From Adiantum capillus-veneris (lineage: Eukaryota; Streptophyta; Polypodiopsida; Polypodiales; Pteridaceae): a stretch of DNA of 64,000 nucleotides. Position 1 is the first letter of the stretch. Every line of letters begins with the position of its first letter. Below are positions 1 through 11,319 of this stretch, one piece after another. The notes beneath the pieces were generated by a model. That model saw nothing but the letters and a program-made list of their open reading frames with translations, searched no databases and was not told the origin of the DNA. A program made the position numbers and the translations under genes. The DNA is taken from positions 149,860,945-149,924,944 of the forward strand of contig CM043950.1 in NCBI GenBank assembly GCA_014529385.2, written 5' to 3'.

Positions 1-1060
1 TTTTGTTGGATTTCTCTATTTTTAAGTTTCCATATCACGAAAATGATGAAAAATAATCCAAAAGGACTATTTTTTGATGATTTTTAGATAGTGTATACAC
101 TATTTACACTCATTGGGGAGATATTATCAGTTAAATTTCCCCTGTGATGATTTATAAGAACATTATTAGGTAATTTTTGCAAAAAATCACACGTTAACAT
201 CAAATTTGTTTCCTCCCTCTTCAAACCTTGCCCTTAATTACTTAGTGCCCTTCCACCCCTCCTAGATGACGTACTCCGTAACGACTGTGTGCATGGGTTG
301 AACAATCGTGTCTATGCATAGCCTTGGCTGGCTCTACTATGCTTTGAAAATCAATGCAATCAAAACCATTACGCTGTGAAAGAGTTGGGTCTTGACTAAT
401 TAACTCAAGGGTTTTTGATATCGAGGGTTTTCTGATGCTGTCTTCCAAAGCGCAAATCTTGTAGCTTGTGTGCCCTTCCACCCCTCCTAGATGACGTACT
501 CCGGAACGACTGTGTGCATGGGTTGAACAATCGTGTCTATGCATAGCCTTGGTTGGCTCTACTATGCTTTGAAATAAATGCAATCAAAACCATTACGCTG
601 TGAAAGAGTTGGGTCTTGACTAATTAACTCAAGGGTTTTTGATATCGAGGGTTTTTTGATGCTGTCTTCCAAAGCGCAAATCTTGTAGCTTGTGTGCTCT
701 TTGCTTGATTGTACCATCAGGATGCTTTGGCATGCTCATTTCCTGAGCTGTTGGTTTCAATAATGAGTGTTGTCAAGCTTTTACCCGCCATTGATATCTT
801 GGTTTGCTTTGGTCAGAATGGTGTGGTTGAGTCTTTTGAGTCTTTACTCTCCATTGCTTGATCAATTTTACAGTTTGTGGAGAGGATAAGTGCTCCTTTT
901 TCTTCCAAATCCATTTTGGAGATTCTCGTCTCTGTATTTTGCATCTTGGAACCGTTTTTGGTACTGTCGATGATGTTGTGGGCACCCAAATTTGAATCGG
1001 CTTATCCTTAGGTTGTGCTTTTGGTACCTAAATTTTCCCGAGTCCTTGCATGCTACTTGT
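1..1060 (-). repeat. 3' non-coding region of copy A
   Basis: This region matches 55203-56170 in inverted orientation: the same segments appear in the same order relative to the integrase of copies A and C. It follows the protease-like domain. It has no convincing reading frame and no recognisable LTR end, so I read it as the long 3' untranslated region before a 3' LTR that lies outside the window. Confidence 0.7.
246..694 (-). repeat. Two tandem 225-bp units in the 3' region of copy A
   Basis: Unit 1 is about 246-470 and unit 2 about 471-694. They are nearly identical, with a few substitutions and a one-base indel near the middle. The corresponding part of copy C (about 55700-55920) has the unit once, so the duplication arose in A. 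Confidence 0.9.
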
Positions 1061-1620
1061 AGCATTCGCTTTTCGATAGGATGGAGAAGATTGTTTGCTT
1101 CGTGGTTTTCTCAGCTGGTAACCTCTTTTCCATTCCTCTTTGCTTGGTGCAATTGGAACAATGACCTGTCCACATTTAGGTGATAGCTTGAGCTGATTGG
1201 TATCCAAATCTGACACTGCCTTGTAAGTCCACATCCATGGGATTTCAAGAATGATTGTCTCATTCATGTGTTCATATGGTAGGCATACAGACTGATGAGG
1301 ACATGAACATCTATGTACTATCACATTCAAGTTGACTACTCCCAATGTTGGTGTTGGATTCTTATTGCATCCCTTGATAGTCTCTATTCGTGCTATCAAT
1401 GACTGACTTGTTGCTTTCTTGTATGTGGAATAACTGACTGCATTTACTCGAGCTCTTGTATCGACCAATGCATTTGTGCTATGATAATTTAGCTGTACTT
1501 TGATGTGAAGGTCCATTCCATCTAACCATTTATCATCTGTTGACACTGCATCTTTCTGCAATTCCCATTGTTGGTCATCTATTTCCAGGGTATTGAGGGG
1601 AATAGGTATTTGTTGATTCT
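1028..1620 (-). pseudogene. Retropepsin-like domain downstream of integrase (copy A)
   Basis: The frame is continuous with the integrase C-terminal region that precedes it. After a short linker it has a strand-turn pattern of an aspartic protease: LHIKVQLNYHSTNALVDTRA, where DTR stands where active proteases have DTG or DSG. It is followed by NAVSYSTYKKA, a glycine-led beta region (LGVVNLNVIV), and IILEIPWM in place of the usual IILGIPW. The element already has an ordinary protease between gag and pol (VDSG in copy C, LDSG in copy A), so this is a second, probably inactive one. The C-terminal 60 residues are basic (RKPRSKQSS). In copy C the equivalent segment is missing, replaced by other DNA at about 52733-55202. 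It could also be a piece of another element fused by chance; two complete relatives would settle that. Confidence 0.6.
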
Positions 1621-2235
1621 TGAGAGCAGGCCAAGCTTCCTCTTGGGCTTCATCAATAACCTGCTGTCGTTTTATCTTTCGTTGCTTAGCTGCATGCATC
1701 CTTTCTAGGAATTCATTGGTTAGTGGCAAATTGTACTTCTTTAAACGACATCCACTAATCCAATTAGCCATTGGTTCACCATCCAGGGTCGACAACTTAA
1801 CAGCTCCACTTGGAGATACATCTTCAATGACAAACGGTCCGGGTCCATTCCATCTAACCATTCAACATCTTTCAATTCCCATTGTCGGCCATCTATTTCC
1901 AGAGTATTAATGGGAATAGGTATTTGTTGATTCTTGAGAGCAGCTTTCCTTTTGAGTACTCAAAGTTGAGCTTCCTCTTGGGCTTTATCAATAACCTACT
2001 ATCGTTTTATCTTTCATTGCTTAGCTGCATGCATCCTTTCTAGCAATTCATTGGTTAGTGGCAAATTGTACTTCTTTAAACGACATCCACTAATCCAATT
2101 AGCCACCATTGGTTCACCATCCAGGGTCGACAACTTAACAACTCCACTTAGAGATACATCTTCATTGACAAACGGTCCTTTTCCCTTTTTCTTCAACTTG
2201 GGAATGTGTTGCTTAAGGGAATAGACTAAAACCAA
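1510..2235 (-). pseudogene. Integrase C-terminal region of copy A, tandemly duplicated
   Basis: The signature KLSTLDGEP followed by NWISGCRLKKYNLPLTNE, the C-terminal DNA-binding part of the polyprotein, occurs twice: once in 1620-1830 and once in 1990-2170. The flanking QQIPIP and QWEL segments repeat as well, so the unit is about 340 bp (about 1510-1849 and 1850-2190). The same block appears once in copy C, split by element G. The duplication breaks the original frame. Confidence 0.8.
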
Positions 2236-2239
2236 GTCC

Positions 2240-3063
2240 CTTTTTTGAAGATTTTGTAATTAGATGGGAATCAAAAACTGTTTTTGTTTTCGCTTTTGTG
2301 CATAGATGTGAGCTACAGTAGTTAGCCTTTGCTCATCTAGCTTTTCTAAATCTTCAAGTCTCTCTGACAATTCATGTCCAGTCCACTCAAGATTTTTAGG
2401 TACCCTTAGTGTTTGCAATAGAAATTCTATTGTCAATATGGCATCAAAACATAAACAAGGTTAAAGGTTGTAGCATTTAAAGCTGTTTTGAATGAAACTC
2501 GATAAGCCTATAGAGCAGCATGGAGATTCATTTCCCAGTGTGTCCTTCCTGAACTAACCACTTTAGTCAAAACTGAGCTAAGAATTTTATTCATATGCTC
2601 AGCTTGCCTGTTTGCTCGTGGTAGGGAGAAGATTTGTTATAGATGACCATAAATTTATTAAGAAGATACTCAATTTACCTCATTGAGGAAATGAGTTCCT
2701 CTATCACTAACAATTTCTACTGGCAGTCCATATCTTATAAACACATACTCATATAAGGATGCGACAGTGGTTCTGGCATCATTATTTTGAGTTGCTTTAG
2801 CCTCAACCCACTTGGTCAAATAGTCCGTAGCTACAATGATATATTGAGCTTGGGTTCTATAAGTAGGTGGTTGCATTGGCCCAACAAAATATGTACCCCA
2901 TTTTGTGAAAGCTCTACCCCCCATCATTGGTATTAAGGGCATGCTATCTACACAGGTTGACATTTTTGCTCGTTGACAAGCATCACACCTCCGAACATAT
3001 TCCTTGGTATCTGCAAAAAGTGTTGGCTATCATATACCTACCATTAAGATTTCTCTTGCGGAG
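2240..3063 (-). pseudogene. Integrase core of copy A (rve domain)
   Basis: This encodes the DDE integrase that joins element DNA to the host chromosome. The first Asp is in the context ATDYLTKWVEA and the second in SDRGTHFLNE, both readable within 2963-2670. The catalytic Glu is in QAEHMNK, after a stop and frame change. A zinc-finger tail (CDACQRA) lies just upstream at about 2980-3010. The upstream part of the same H2C2 module lies beyond element D at 10917-10966, so the module was split by that insertion. Stops and frameshifts make it inactive. Confidence 0.85.
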
Positions 3064-3068
3064 GTCTC

Positions 3069-4018
3069 TGTTGGAGGCTCGCCATAGCATAGGAAATCTC
3101 CCACATAATATATCAATCCGGAGAGAGAGAGAGAGCATGACCCGGCTAGGGCTTGGAGGCATCACACAAATAATGTGCGAGAGCGTCATCCAATGCAAAG
3201 ATTGCGAGGATTCAAGAGCATGCATCCTCCAATGCAAATAGAAATCATCCCAAATCAACTAATGCTAATCGCACATCAAGCATCAATTCAAGCAATCATC
3301 TACACACATCAAGCAACGAAGTGAAACAAACTAATCTTGGAATCTCTCAAGCACAAGTCTAATTACATGCATTGACAATTAAGCACACAAGATCGCATTC
3401 AAGTCGGCCACCCCAACCATGCCAATCATGGTGTCCAAATCAAGTCACACATAATCAAATTAAGCTCAAGGCTTCTTAATCCTACACACACACAAGCACA
3501 CCATTAGAGGACAACTCTAATCCCTCAATCACGAGTACGGCCACTCCGCTTAATCGAGAGAGTTAGATAAGGACTCCACTAATCGGAGTAGATTAGCATA
3601 AGTAAGAGTCAGATTAGAGAAGATTAACACTTCAAAACAATGAAGGAAAGTAGAGAAACATGATTGACAACATAATGAAGACTAGATTAATTAAGAGAGG
3701 ATTACACTAATTACATGTGATTAGCACTAGCCTTGTAAGCATGGGCATTAAGCTCAAAGGTTAGGCCATCAAGACCTCCTCTAGGGAGAGAAAAAGGACC
3801 ACTCAAGAATGACCTCTCATTAAGCATAGGGCTCTTTTATAGCTTTGGGCCTCAAACCCTTCAACTATGGGATACACTGAGCTCTCTATCCTAGAATCAT
3901 ACAACTTTGGAACTCCTAAATGAGCCCAAGCCCTATACAATGAAAAGTAAATATTGTGCACTATGGCGCATCCATAGCTTGGTGCATGATTGGTGTAGCC
4001 GTTAGCCGCTGCATAACA
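3069..4018 (-). repeat. 3' LTR of element D
   Basis: It is 950 bp and matches 9904-10916 closely; by eye the difference is a few per cent apart from a GA-repeat length change. Its left end abuts target duplication GTCTC. Small reading frames in it come from the GA repeat and are not genes. Confidence 0.9.
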
Positions 4019-4030
4019 CTCTCCCCTTCC
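4019..4030 (-). other. Polypurine tract of element D
   Basis: On the minus strand the bases are GGAAGGGGAGAG, directly before the 3' LTR. This is the position where plus-strand DNA synthesis is primed in LTR elements, and it sets the element's orientation. Confidence 0.75.
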
Positions 4031-7000
4031 TAATTTGGCGCACGTCTCTTGTACCGATGAAGCAAGACACGGTGACATGTAGAAAGCAAGTCCATGGAAA
4101 TAATGTTGAGCTGAAAAACATAAGAACAAGTAGTGAGCATCAAAGGCCACAAGATTGAATAAAACATGAAGCATAAGTGAACAATCATGCAAAGTTTATT
4201 TTTTCTTCTAAAAGATGGTTCAATCATAGTCAAAAACTAGACAACATAAAGCAAAAAAATACTCAAACTGTTGTGAAGATTAAACCACTTGAAATTTCAG
4301 TTTTATGCATGAAACACAAGCAATCAGTTATGACCCTAGGCTAATGCAAGTTCATAAACCTACTAGCCTAAAAACTATGTGAACAATCTTAATAAATCAT
4401 TCAAGTCTATCATGTCTATGGGCTATTAAAAAGCTCCTAATCTATTAGTACATTGTCAAAGTTTGTTGAAGCTCATGGAAGTTTTGATTTATTCATTCAT
4501 TGAAAGATTAAAGCACAATCACAAGCTACCACTGTAAGGCAAGTCTAGGTGCGACTCTCGGCTCCTTGAACTCTCAAGAAGGTGTTCCAAAAGCCTACTA
4601 GCTTTCCAAGGCGACGGCTAACCCCTATCAACCCAGGGCATCGGTTTAGGGCCTTGACCAAGCGAGCCAAGGTGATTCCCTTCGCCTACCAAGTGCCAAC
4701 AATAAGGCGTTAGGCCTCACATAGACACAACATAACATAGAATTTTTATTTTCATGTGCCTTAGTAGTATTTTTGCTACTTTTTTGGGCACTTCTTTGCT
4801 TCATGGTTCATTTTTTAGCACATTTTTATTGCTTCCTTTATGAGATGTTTATGGCAATTGGACTGAAAATATTAAAGCCTAATCATAGCCCTAGGTCATG
4901 ACAAAAATGAATGGAATATTAAGACTTATCACTATGAATCTAGGACTAGCAAGAAATGAACCTACATTAACCTAAGGTCAAGGCCAATTACCTATGATTA
5001 ACATACATAAAACCTAATTTTTTAATGAGTTTAATTTTCACAAAGAAAAGTGTTGAAACTTTAAACTTCCTAGTCTTTCTAACATGAAAAGACCATAGCT
5101 TAGAAGCAAAATTTCACTTAAACCAAGCAAGAGAGTGGAGAGATGAACAAAGAGCAAAATCATGGAAGGATTACACCTATTCATGCTCTTTCAGCATCCT
5201 TGAGCAAGCATCCTTTGTGTAGAGAAGTCTCTTGATCCTTTTTATTTGCAAAAGAAGCCTTTTGAAGTTAAGTGTAAACACAAGCTACAAAAGACAATTA
5301 TTGAAAGCCAAAAGCACACAAAAAATATTTATTGAATACCTAAAGCTAGGGTCTTGCATACCCAAATTTGCCTTTGGTTATGCAGATGATGCTCTAATGT
5401 AGCAAATCTATACATACATATCAACCATGAGAGATAAAATGAGCTTCTACATAAGCAAATAGTGCAATTTCAACCATCTCTCATGCATGATTGAAAGTTG
5501 ATTATTTTCTAGCTCAATGAAATATGGAGTTAAGAACAAGCCAAGAGCTGAAAATAATACAACTTTGATGAAATGATGTGACTCTTTAAAGCCGAATTTT
5601 ACAATTTAAAGCTTTTCAGAAAGTTGGCTAACAACTAGCTCATTAAATTTTACAATTTTAGAGCACACTCTATGAGCTAGAGATGATTGCAACTTGATGA
5701 AATGAAAGTGAATGGCTCTTACTAGCCAAAGTATGTACTTGAAAGCTAAAAATGTTGGCTAAACACTAGCTCAAATGAAAAAAAATTCAGTTTTAGACCA
5801 AGCTATGAGCTAGCATTACAACTTAATCCAAACAATTGGAATGGCTCTAAGTAGCCAAGTTTTGCAATATTTTGCAATGATAACCCCTTCTTGGATCAAT
5901 GAAATCACACACGGTTTGCCACACCACCCTTCAAAATTAAGATCAATTGTTAGTACTTTTAGGCATTTGGAATTTCAACACAAGTACTAAAAATTCTATC
6001 AACCACAACCCCAAAATTTCTAATGCTATCATTATGGCTATCAAACAAGCTTGGTTTTAGTGCTTTGCAATGATTTTACATTAATATTAAGCACAAAAAA
6101 TGTGACAAGCAATATCAAGCCCAAACTTTAATCCACTCTCTACATCAAGTATGAATGCATCATCAATGTCGCTCTCACATGAAGCTCGTATGCTTGTCAA
6201 AAAGATTTGTGAAATTTCCAATGCACTCGAGCATCAAACTATGCACAAGCCAAAAAATCTGTGGAATAAGAGTTCACTTACGCATGATTACACAAGCATA
6301 GCACACACTCAATTGAAACCCACTCCTTTTCTCCTTGATAACAAATATGGTTTATATAGCATAAGATAGAGAAGTGGTTTTGAACTCTGTTTTATCAATC
6401 ACGCCCGATGTTGTATCTTTGGCCAAAATCTCAATCATTAATGTAAGAGAAGAAATTTCATTCAACCCAAGCACCTAAAAAATCATGAGGAAACCTTCAA
6501 CCATCATGATGGAACGTGCAAAATTTGAATGCATATGCCCTCCTGTTGCCATTAAAAAATAGAGAGAAGAGATGTGAGGTTTAATATTTTCATCGCTTGG
6601 AATTATCCAAGTCAAAGCCTAAAAATGCCAATTTTGTTAGAATCCAACCCTAAGTGTGAAATTTCATCTTTACTCTCCACTCTCAATCTTGAGATTGTAC
6701 CCATGCCAAGCCAAGTTTTCTCTTTCCTTTATTGAAAGTCAAAGGTGGACAGGAGTCCTCCCTACAAGAATCCCAAAAATGAAAAATTTTACGGATACCT
6801 TTTTTATTTTATTTTGGACTCGATTTTGCTTGTGTGAGTGAGTAGCACAAAGAACAAGAAGACATAGAGGGAAAGGATCGAGTGATGTGTGTGGTGGGTG
6901 AGTGCCGAACGTGGGAACGAGCCCCCACTTTATGGACTCATTTTCATTTAGTCATTTGTTTTAAAATTTTGTTTTTTTTTCTTGCCTTGGAATCGACTGC

Positions 7001-7380
7001 AGTCGATAGTGAACGACAAATCGGAGCCTCGGAGTTGAGTTATGAGGGAAGAAAGGTCACAGGATGTGCCCTCTCGGGCTTTGCATGGCTTTTGTGAGCA
7101 AGCAGGCATCGAGCTACTACTGCCGGAGCAGGTGGGTGATAGAGAGGTCCTTGCTTAAAACAAAGAGATTGATGGCACGGGATAACAAGGCAGGGCCGCA
7201 GCTCAAACTGTTGCAAGCTGAGGTAGAGAGAGGTTGATGGTGCTCTAACGAGGCAGCAGGGAAGTTATTATCCGGGTGTATCCACTGCACACTGAGCAGA
7301 GAAGCAGCAATACAATCGACAATGGCAATGCCACACAGACAGATTTCGGATCTATTAACGCGGCCTCAAAATAGTGCATG
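4031..7380. other. Non-coding interior of D, first part
   Basis: This is AT-rich DNA with stop codons in every frame and no recognised domain. A short less AT-rich block at about 4540-4720 stands out from its surroundings. Weak self-similar phrases of the type 'ctagct...aatgaaatt' recur at about 5480-5880. I see no gene. Confidence 0.6.
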
Positions 7381-7382
7381 CA

Positions 7383-8025
7383 TGTGTGTGTGTGTGTGGA
7401 TTTGACAGTCCCAAGCTAGGCAGGTTTGGACTCTGTAGAGTGAGGTAAGGCCGCATGTGCATCGTGTTGTGAAGCAGGTTGATAGGCCTTTAAAACACTT
7501 TGTGTGTGTGTGTGTGTGTGATGTGGGTCGCGAGGATACTGGAGAGCATTAAGGCAGGGTGGGTGAGCTGCAGAAAACAGCGGCCGCAGAAACGCTGTAT
7601 AACTCGTGAGTGTGTCATGTGAGCTACAAGCCAAAGCGATTTTGGGGTGGGTCATGGGTGTATGGCCCTCAGAAGGAATCCAGTTGTGACTTTGGCGGGC
7701 GCATCTGCAATAGAAGTACACAGGTAAAATCTTCGCAGGTTAGGACTCAGCACACCACAAGCAGTATCGCAAAGGGGGCCCAACATTTTTTGTGTGTGTG
7801 TGTGGTGTGAGGCTTGATGCGCCACTGGGCAGCAGGCCTTGGCTTTGCTTCTTGTGGAAAAAGGGTGTGTGTGTGTGGTGTGAGGCTTGATGCGCCACTC
7901 GGCAGCAGGCCTTGGCTTGGCTTCTTGTGGAAAAAGGGTGTGTGTGTGAGTTTTGATGCGCCACTGGGCAGTAGGCCTTGGCTTGGCTTCTTGTGGAAAA
8001 AGGGTGTGTGTGAGTGTGTGAGTTT
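7383..8025. repeat. TG microsatellites and a 66-73 bp minisatellite in D
   Basis: TG runs occur at about 7383-7399, 7500-7520 and 7790-7805. Three tandem units follow (about 7793-7865, 7866-7938 and 7939-8004), each made of a TG run, 'gatgcgccact', 'gcaggccttggct' or close variants, and 'cttgtggaaaaaggg'. The open frames across it on both strands are by-products of the repeat. Confidence 0.85.
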
Positions 8026-9885
8026 TGGCCTTATCAACACAATGAAGGACCAGGGTCGTCAGCCAGCAAATAATAATATTTGAAATTATAGTGTTTTTGA
8101 AAATTTGCTTAAGGGCATGGTCCCATTAGAAAAAGTTTTTGAGGGTTTTGCAAACAACCATGGTCAACAAGTGTGTGAGAAAGGATATTTTCCTGATATT
8201 GTAGTGGAGGTAAAGACAGGAGATGATTTGGGGGTGCATCAATTTACAAAAAAATCTTGCGATAATAATACTTTATGCAAACATTGTCCAAGTCAATCCC
8301 CTTTGCGTTTCATTCTTCATATTTCATCTTACATTCAATTTATTGCAATATACATGTCCAAAAGCCTATGCACACTCCCTTTCAATTCTCTCTCTTCTTG
8401 ATCTCATTTCGAACTTTTGCATGCATTCTTAACAGAATCGATCGCGCATACTTACCATATTTTGAGACATTCCCTATCGAAAATTAATCTAATTCCAATG
8501 CATGGTACACATACATTCAATTATAACATTCATTCCTCAATTGAGTCATCATGCAATCTCAAAAAATTGTTATCAAAGGAGGTTTACATCAAGCATTGCA
8601 TACACATATGAATGTAGTGCATTAATTCTCAAATGCCAATTTGTTTCCGAATTCAATCATTGCAATTTTCATTGCTCATATCCCATGTCAATCATCCAAA
8701 CCCAATCAATCAAATACACACCGATATTTTAGGTCTTTTAATCATCATAATTGGCAACCAAGACCAATTATTCATCCCCAATTTAGGCATAATTGGCAAT
8801 TAATTAGGCACACACACCTAAATTTAGGCCGTCAATTCGTGCAAAAATTTCATTAAACACTCATTGAATTTCATCAATTGCACACTTGATCACACATACA
8901 TGAGTATATATATGCTAAATTAACTCAATTTTAATCAAAAATTGATCAAATTTTAACTTAATTTAGCATTGTAGACACACAAAAATTAGGTGCACAAATC
9001 TTTTTTTTGTTGCTCAATTAGCAATGAAATTAGGCCAATTCCTAATGCTTGCACACACATTTATTGCAAAATCATATATCTACAAGCATTTAGGTGTTCA
9101 CTTTGACCATAAATCTTCTCATCAAAGTTATTTAAAATGGGCACATACATTCAAATCTTGCCCTAATTTTGGCAATTAGGCCTACTCCATGACCGGAATA
9201 GCCTCACATACACATCAATTTAGTGATTTTCACACACAATTTATGCAAAACTACCATTCCTCAAGCATCTAGGCATCCAATTTCATTCCAATTTCATGAA
9301 ATTAGGCATAAATTCCATCAATTAGGCACACACACCTAGTTTTAGCAATGATTTAGCAACTCAATGGGATCGACTTAATCAATCAAATATTGAATGGAGT
9401 AGGTCAATCCACTTACAATTGATTACTTGCTCGCTTAATCCTTGCTCCGAGCGTAGACACTTCATTGCACACACATGTGTGCAACTCCGATTCGGTCCAA
9501 AATTGATCAAAAAATTGACCAAAATCAACACTCAATCACATGATTAGGCATAGATTAGAGCAATGAAGAGTGATGATCCTCCTCAATTAAGGGGATTTAG
9601 CATACATTCCAAATCAAAATTAGTGGTTAGGTTAGCACAATTAGCATGGAATTAGTACAATTAGCACGAAATTAGCATGAATGGGATGCAAAATTAGTGA
9701 AGGTTAGTGAAAAATTAGCAAAATCAAAAGAGAATTTAGGGGTTTTTGGGGTGAAATGACTCTATACACATCCAATTAAACCTAATTACACTACACACAA
9801 ATCAAATCCTACCTAATTACAAGAAATCGATAATTAAATTACTCTTATCTTTTGCAACCTCAACTCCACTAGCGTAGGCAATCTG
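8026..9885. other. Non-coding interior of D, second part
   Basis: This is AT-rich and rich in the phrases 'aattaggc' and 'cacacacacct'. A short open stretch at about 8105-8230 (plus strand, residues KGMVPLEKVFEGF) has a protein-like look but runs into low-complexity sequence and opposes the element's orientation. I do not assign it. Nothing else is coding. Confidence 0.5.
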
Positions 9886-9903
9886 TCCCCGACAGCGGTG
9901 CAA
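9886..9903 (-). other. Primer-binding site of element D (tRNA-Asp-like)
   Basis: On the minus strand the 18 bases directly after the 5' LTR read TTGCACCGCTGTCGGGGA. They match 14 of 18 positions of the complement of the plant tRNA-Asp 3' end (TGGCGCCGTTGCCGGGGA, known sequence). Copies A and B use the same primer type. Confidence 0.7.
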
Positions 9904-9953
9904 TGTTGGAGGCTCGCCATAGCATAGGCAATCTCCCACAAAATCTATCAATC

Positions 9954-10033
<80 letters not shown>

Positions 10034-10916
10034 CGGCTAAGGCTTGGAGGCATCACACAAAGAATGTGCGAGAGCGTCATCGGATGCAACGATTGAGAGG
10101 ATTCAAGAGCGTGCATCCTCCAATGCAAATAGAAATCATCCCAAATCAACTAATGCTAATCGCACATCAAGCATCAATTCAAGCAATCATCTACACACAT
10201 CAAGAAACGAAGTGAAACATACTAATCTTGGAATCTCTCAAGCCCAACTCTAATTACATGCATTGTCGATTAAGCACACAAGATCGCATTCAAGTCGGCC
10301 ACCCCAACCATGCCAATCATGGTGTCCAAATCAAGTCACACATAATCAAATTAAGCTCAAGGCTTCTTAATCCTACACACACACACAAGAACACCATTAG
10401 AGGACAACTCTAATCCCTCAATCACGAGTACGCCCACTGCGCTTAATCGAGAGAGTTAGATAAGGACTCCACTAATCGGAGTATCTTAGCATAAGTAAGA
10501 GTTAAATTAGAGAAGATCAACACTTCAAAACAATGAAGGAAAGTAGAGAAACATGATTGACAACATAATGAAGACTAGATTAATTAAGAGAGGATTACAC
10601 TAATTATATGTGATTAGCACTAGCCTTCTAAGCATGGGCATTAAGATCAAAGGCTAGGCCATCAAGACCTCCTCTAGAGAGAGAGTTCTCAAAAGGACCA
10701 CTCGAGAATGACCTCTCATTAAGCATAGGGCTCTTTTATAGCTTTGGGCCTCAAACCCTTCAACTATGGGATAAACTGAGCTCTCTGGCCTAGACTCATA
10801 CAACTTTGGAACTCCTAAATGAGCCCAAGCCCTATACAATGAAAAGTAAATAATGTGCACTATGGCACATCCACAGCTTGGTGCATATTTGGTGTATCCG
10901 TTAGCCGCTCCTAACA
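9904..10916 (-). repeat. 5' LTR of element D
   Basis: It is 1013 bp. The 63-bp excess over the other LTR is explained by the GA repeat at 9956-10027, which is only a few units long at about 3119-3135. Its right end is followed by target duplication GTCTC. Confidence 0.9.
9956..10027. repeat. (GA)n microsatellite in the 5' LTR of D
   Basis: About 36 uninterrupted GA units. The partner LTR has only a short GA run, so the tract has expanded (or the other shrunk) since insertion, when both LTRs were identical. Confidence 0.95.
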
Positions 10917-11300
10917 GTCTCACTAGAAAAGTGACCTCCACTTAATCCAGCATGTGCTTGTTTTAAAACTTTTCCTCCCCTTATTTCATGAGTAGTTTAG
11001 CTCTCACATGTTCTTTTTCTGACCCCGAATCATCTGAGGTAGCTGAATGTCCTTCTAACTCATCTGTTGCATCATATTAGAGGTCTGAAAAGACTTGTTG
11101 AGCTTTCATTAAGTCTTTGGATTTGTGAATTTCGTCTTCAATGTGAATGGTTGAAATCATTTCTATGGGAATTATTTCATATCCATCCTCATTGCAAAAT
11201 TGAGTAGGCATAGACGTATGTACACATACATCGATTGTTGCTAAAATTTGAGTCCATTCAAATGGCTCAGTGTTCAGGTACATAGGGTTCATTTGTGCAA
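10917..11300 (-). pseudogene. Pol remnant of copy A with internal deletion
   Basis: Read on the minus strand, 11292-11077 matches copy C at about 43640-43880, the linker after the protease. Near 10966 the sequence jumps to the H2C2 module, which in C lies about 2.5 kb further on (about 46530). The reverse transcriptase and RNase H are therefore deleted from A. The module then runs into the D insertion site. Confidence 0.75.
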
Positions 11301-11319
11301 TCCCTTTCTAAGATACATT

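Larger units (their letters stand above)
3069..10916 (-). mobile_element. Non-autonomous LTR element D (LARD-like), inserted in copy A
   Basis: Two LTRs (3069-4018 and 9904-10916) both start TGTTGG and end AACA on the plus strand. The element is flanked by perfect 5-bp duplications, GTCTC at 3064-3068 and 10917-10921. The sequence on either side joins up into the H2C2 module of copy A, so the empty site is known. A polypurine tract next to the left LTR and a primer-binding site next to the right LTR show that the element points to the minus strand. The 5.9-kb interior has no gag or pol I can recognise, so it must depend on proteins from another element. Its primer site resembles that of the A/B/C family. 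Confidence 0.9.

Noticed and set aside
1028-1620. Envelope-like ORF after integrase, as in Athila elements
   Set aside because: No signal peptide or membrane segment is visible, and the motifs fit an aspartic protease better.
7416-8083. Several overlapping open frames on both strands
   Set aside because: They arise from TG runs and the 66-73 bp minisatellite; the same repeated peptide appears in several frames.
8105-8401. Plus-strand frame starting KGMVPLEKVFEGF
   Set aside because: Only the first 40 residues look protein-like, the rest is AT-rich repeat, it opposes the orientation of D, and I recognise no family.
9817-10149. Minus-strand open frame with a long Ser-Leu run
   Set aside because: It is a translation of the GA microsatellite in the LTR of D.
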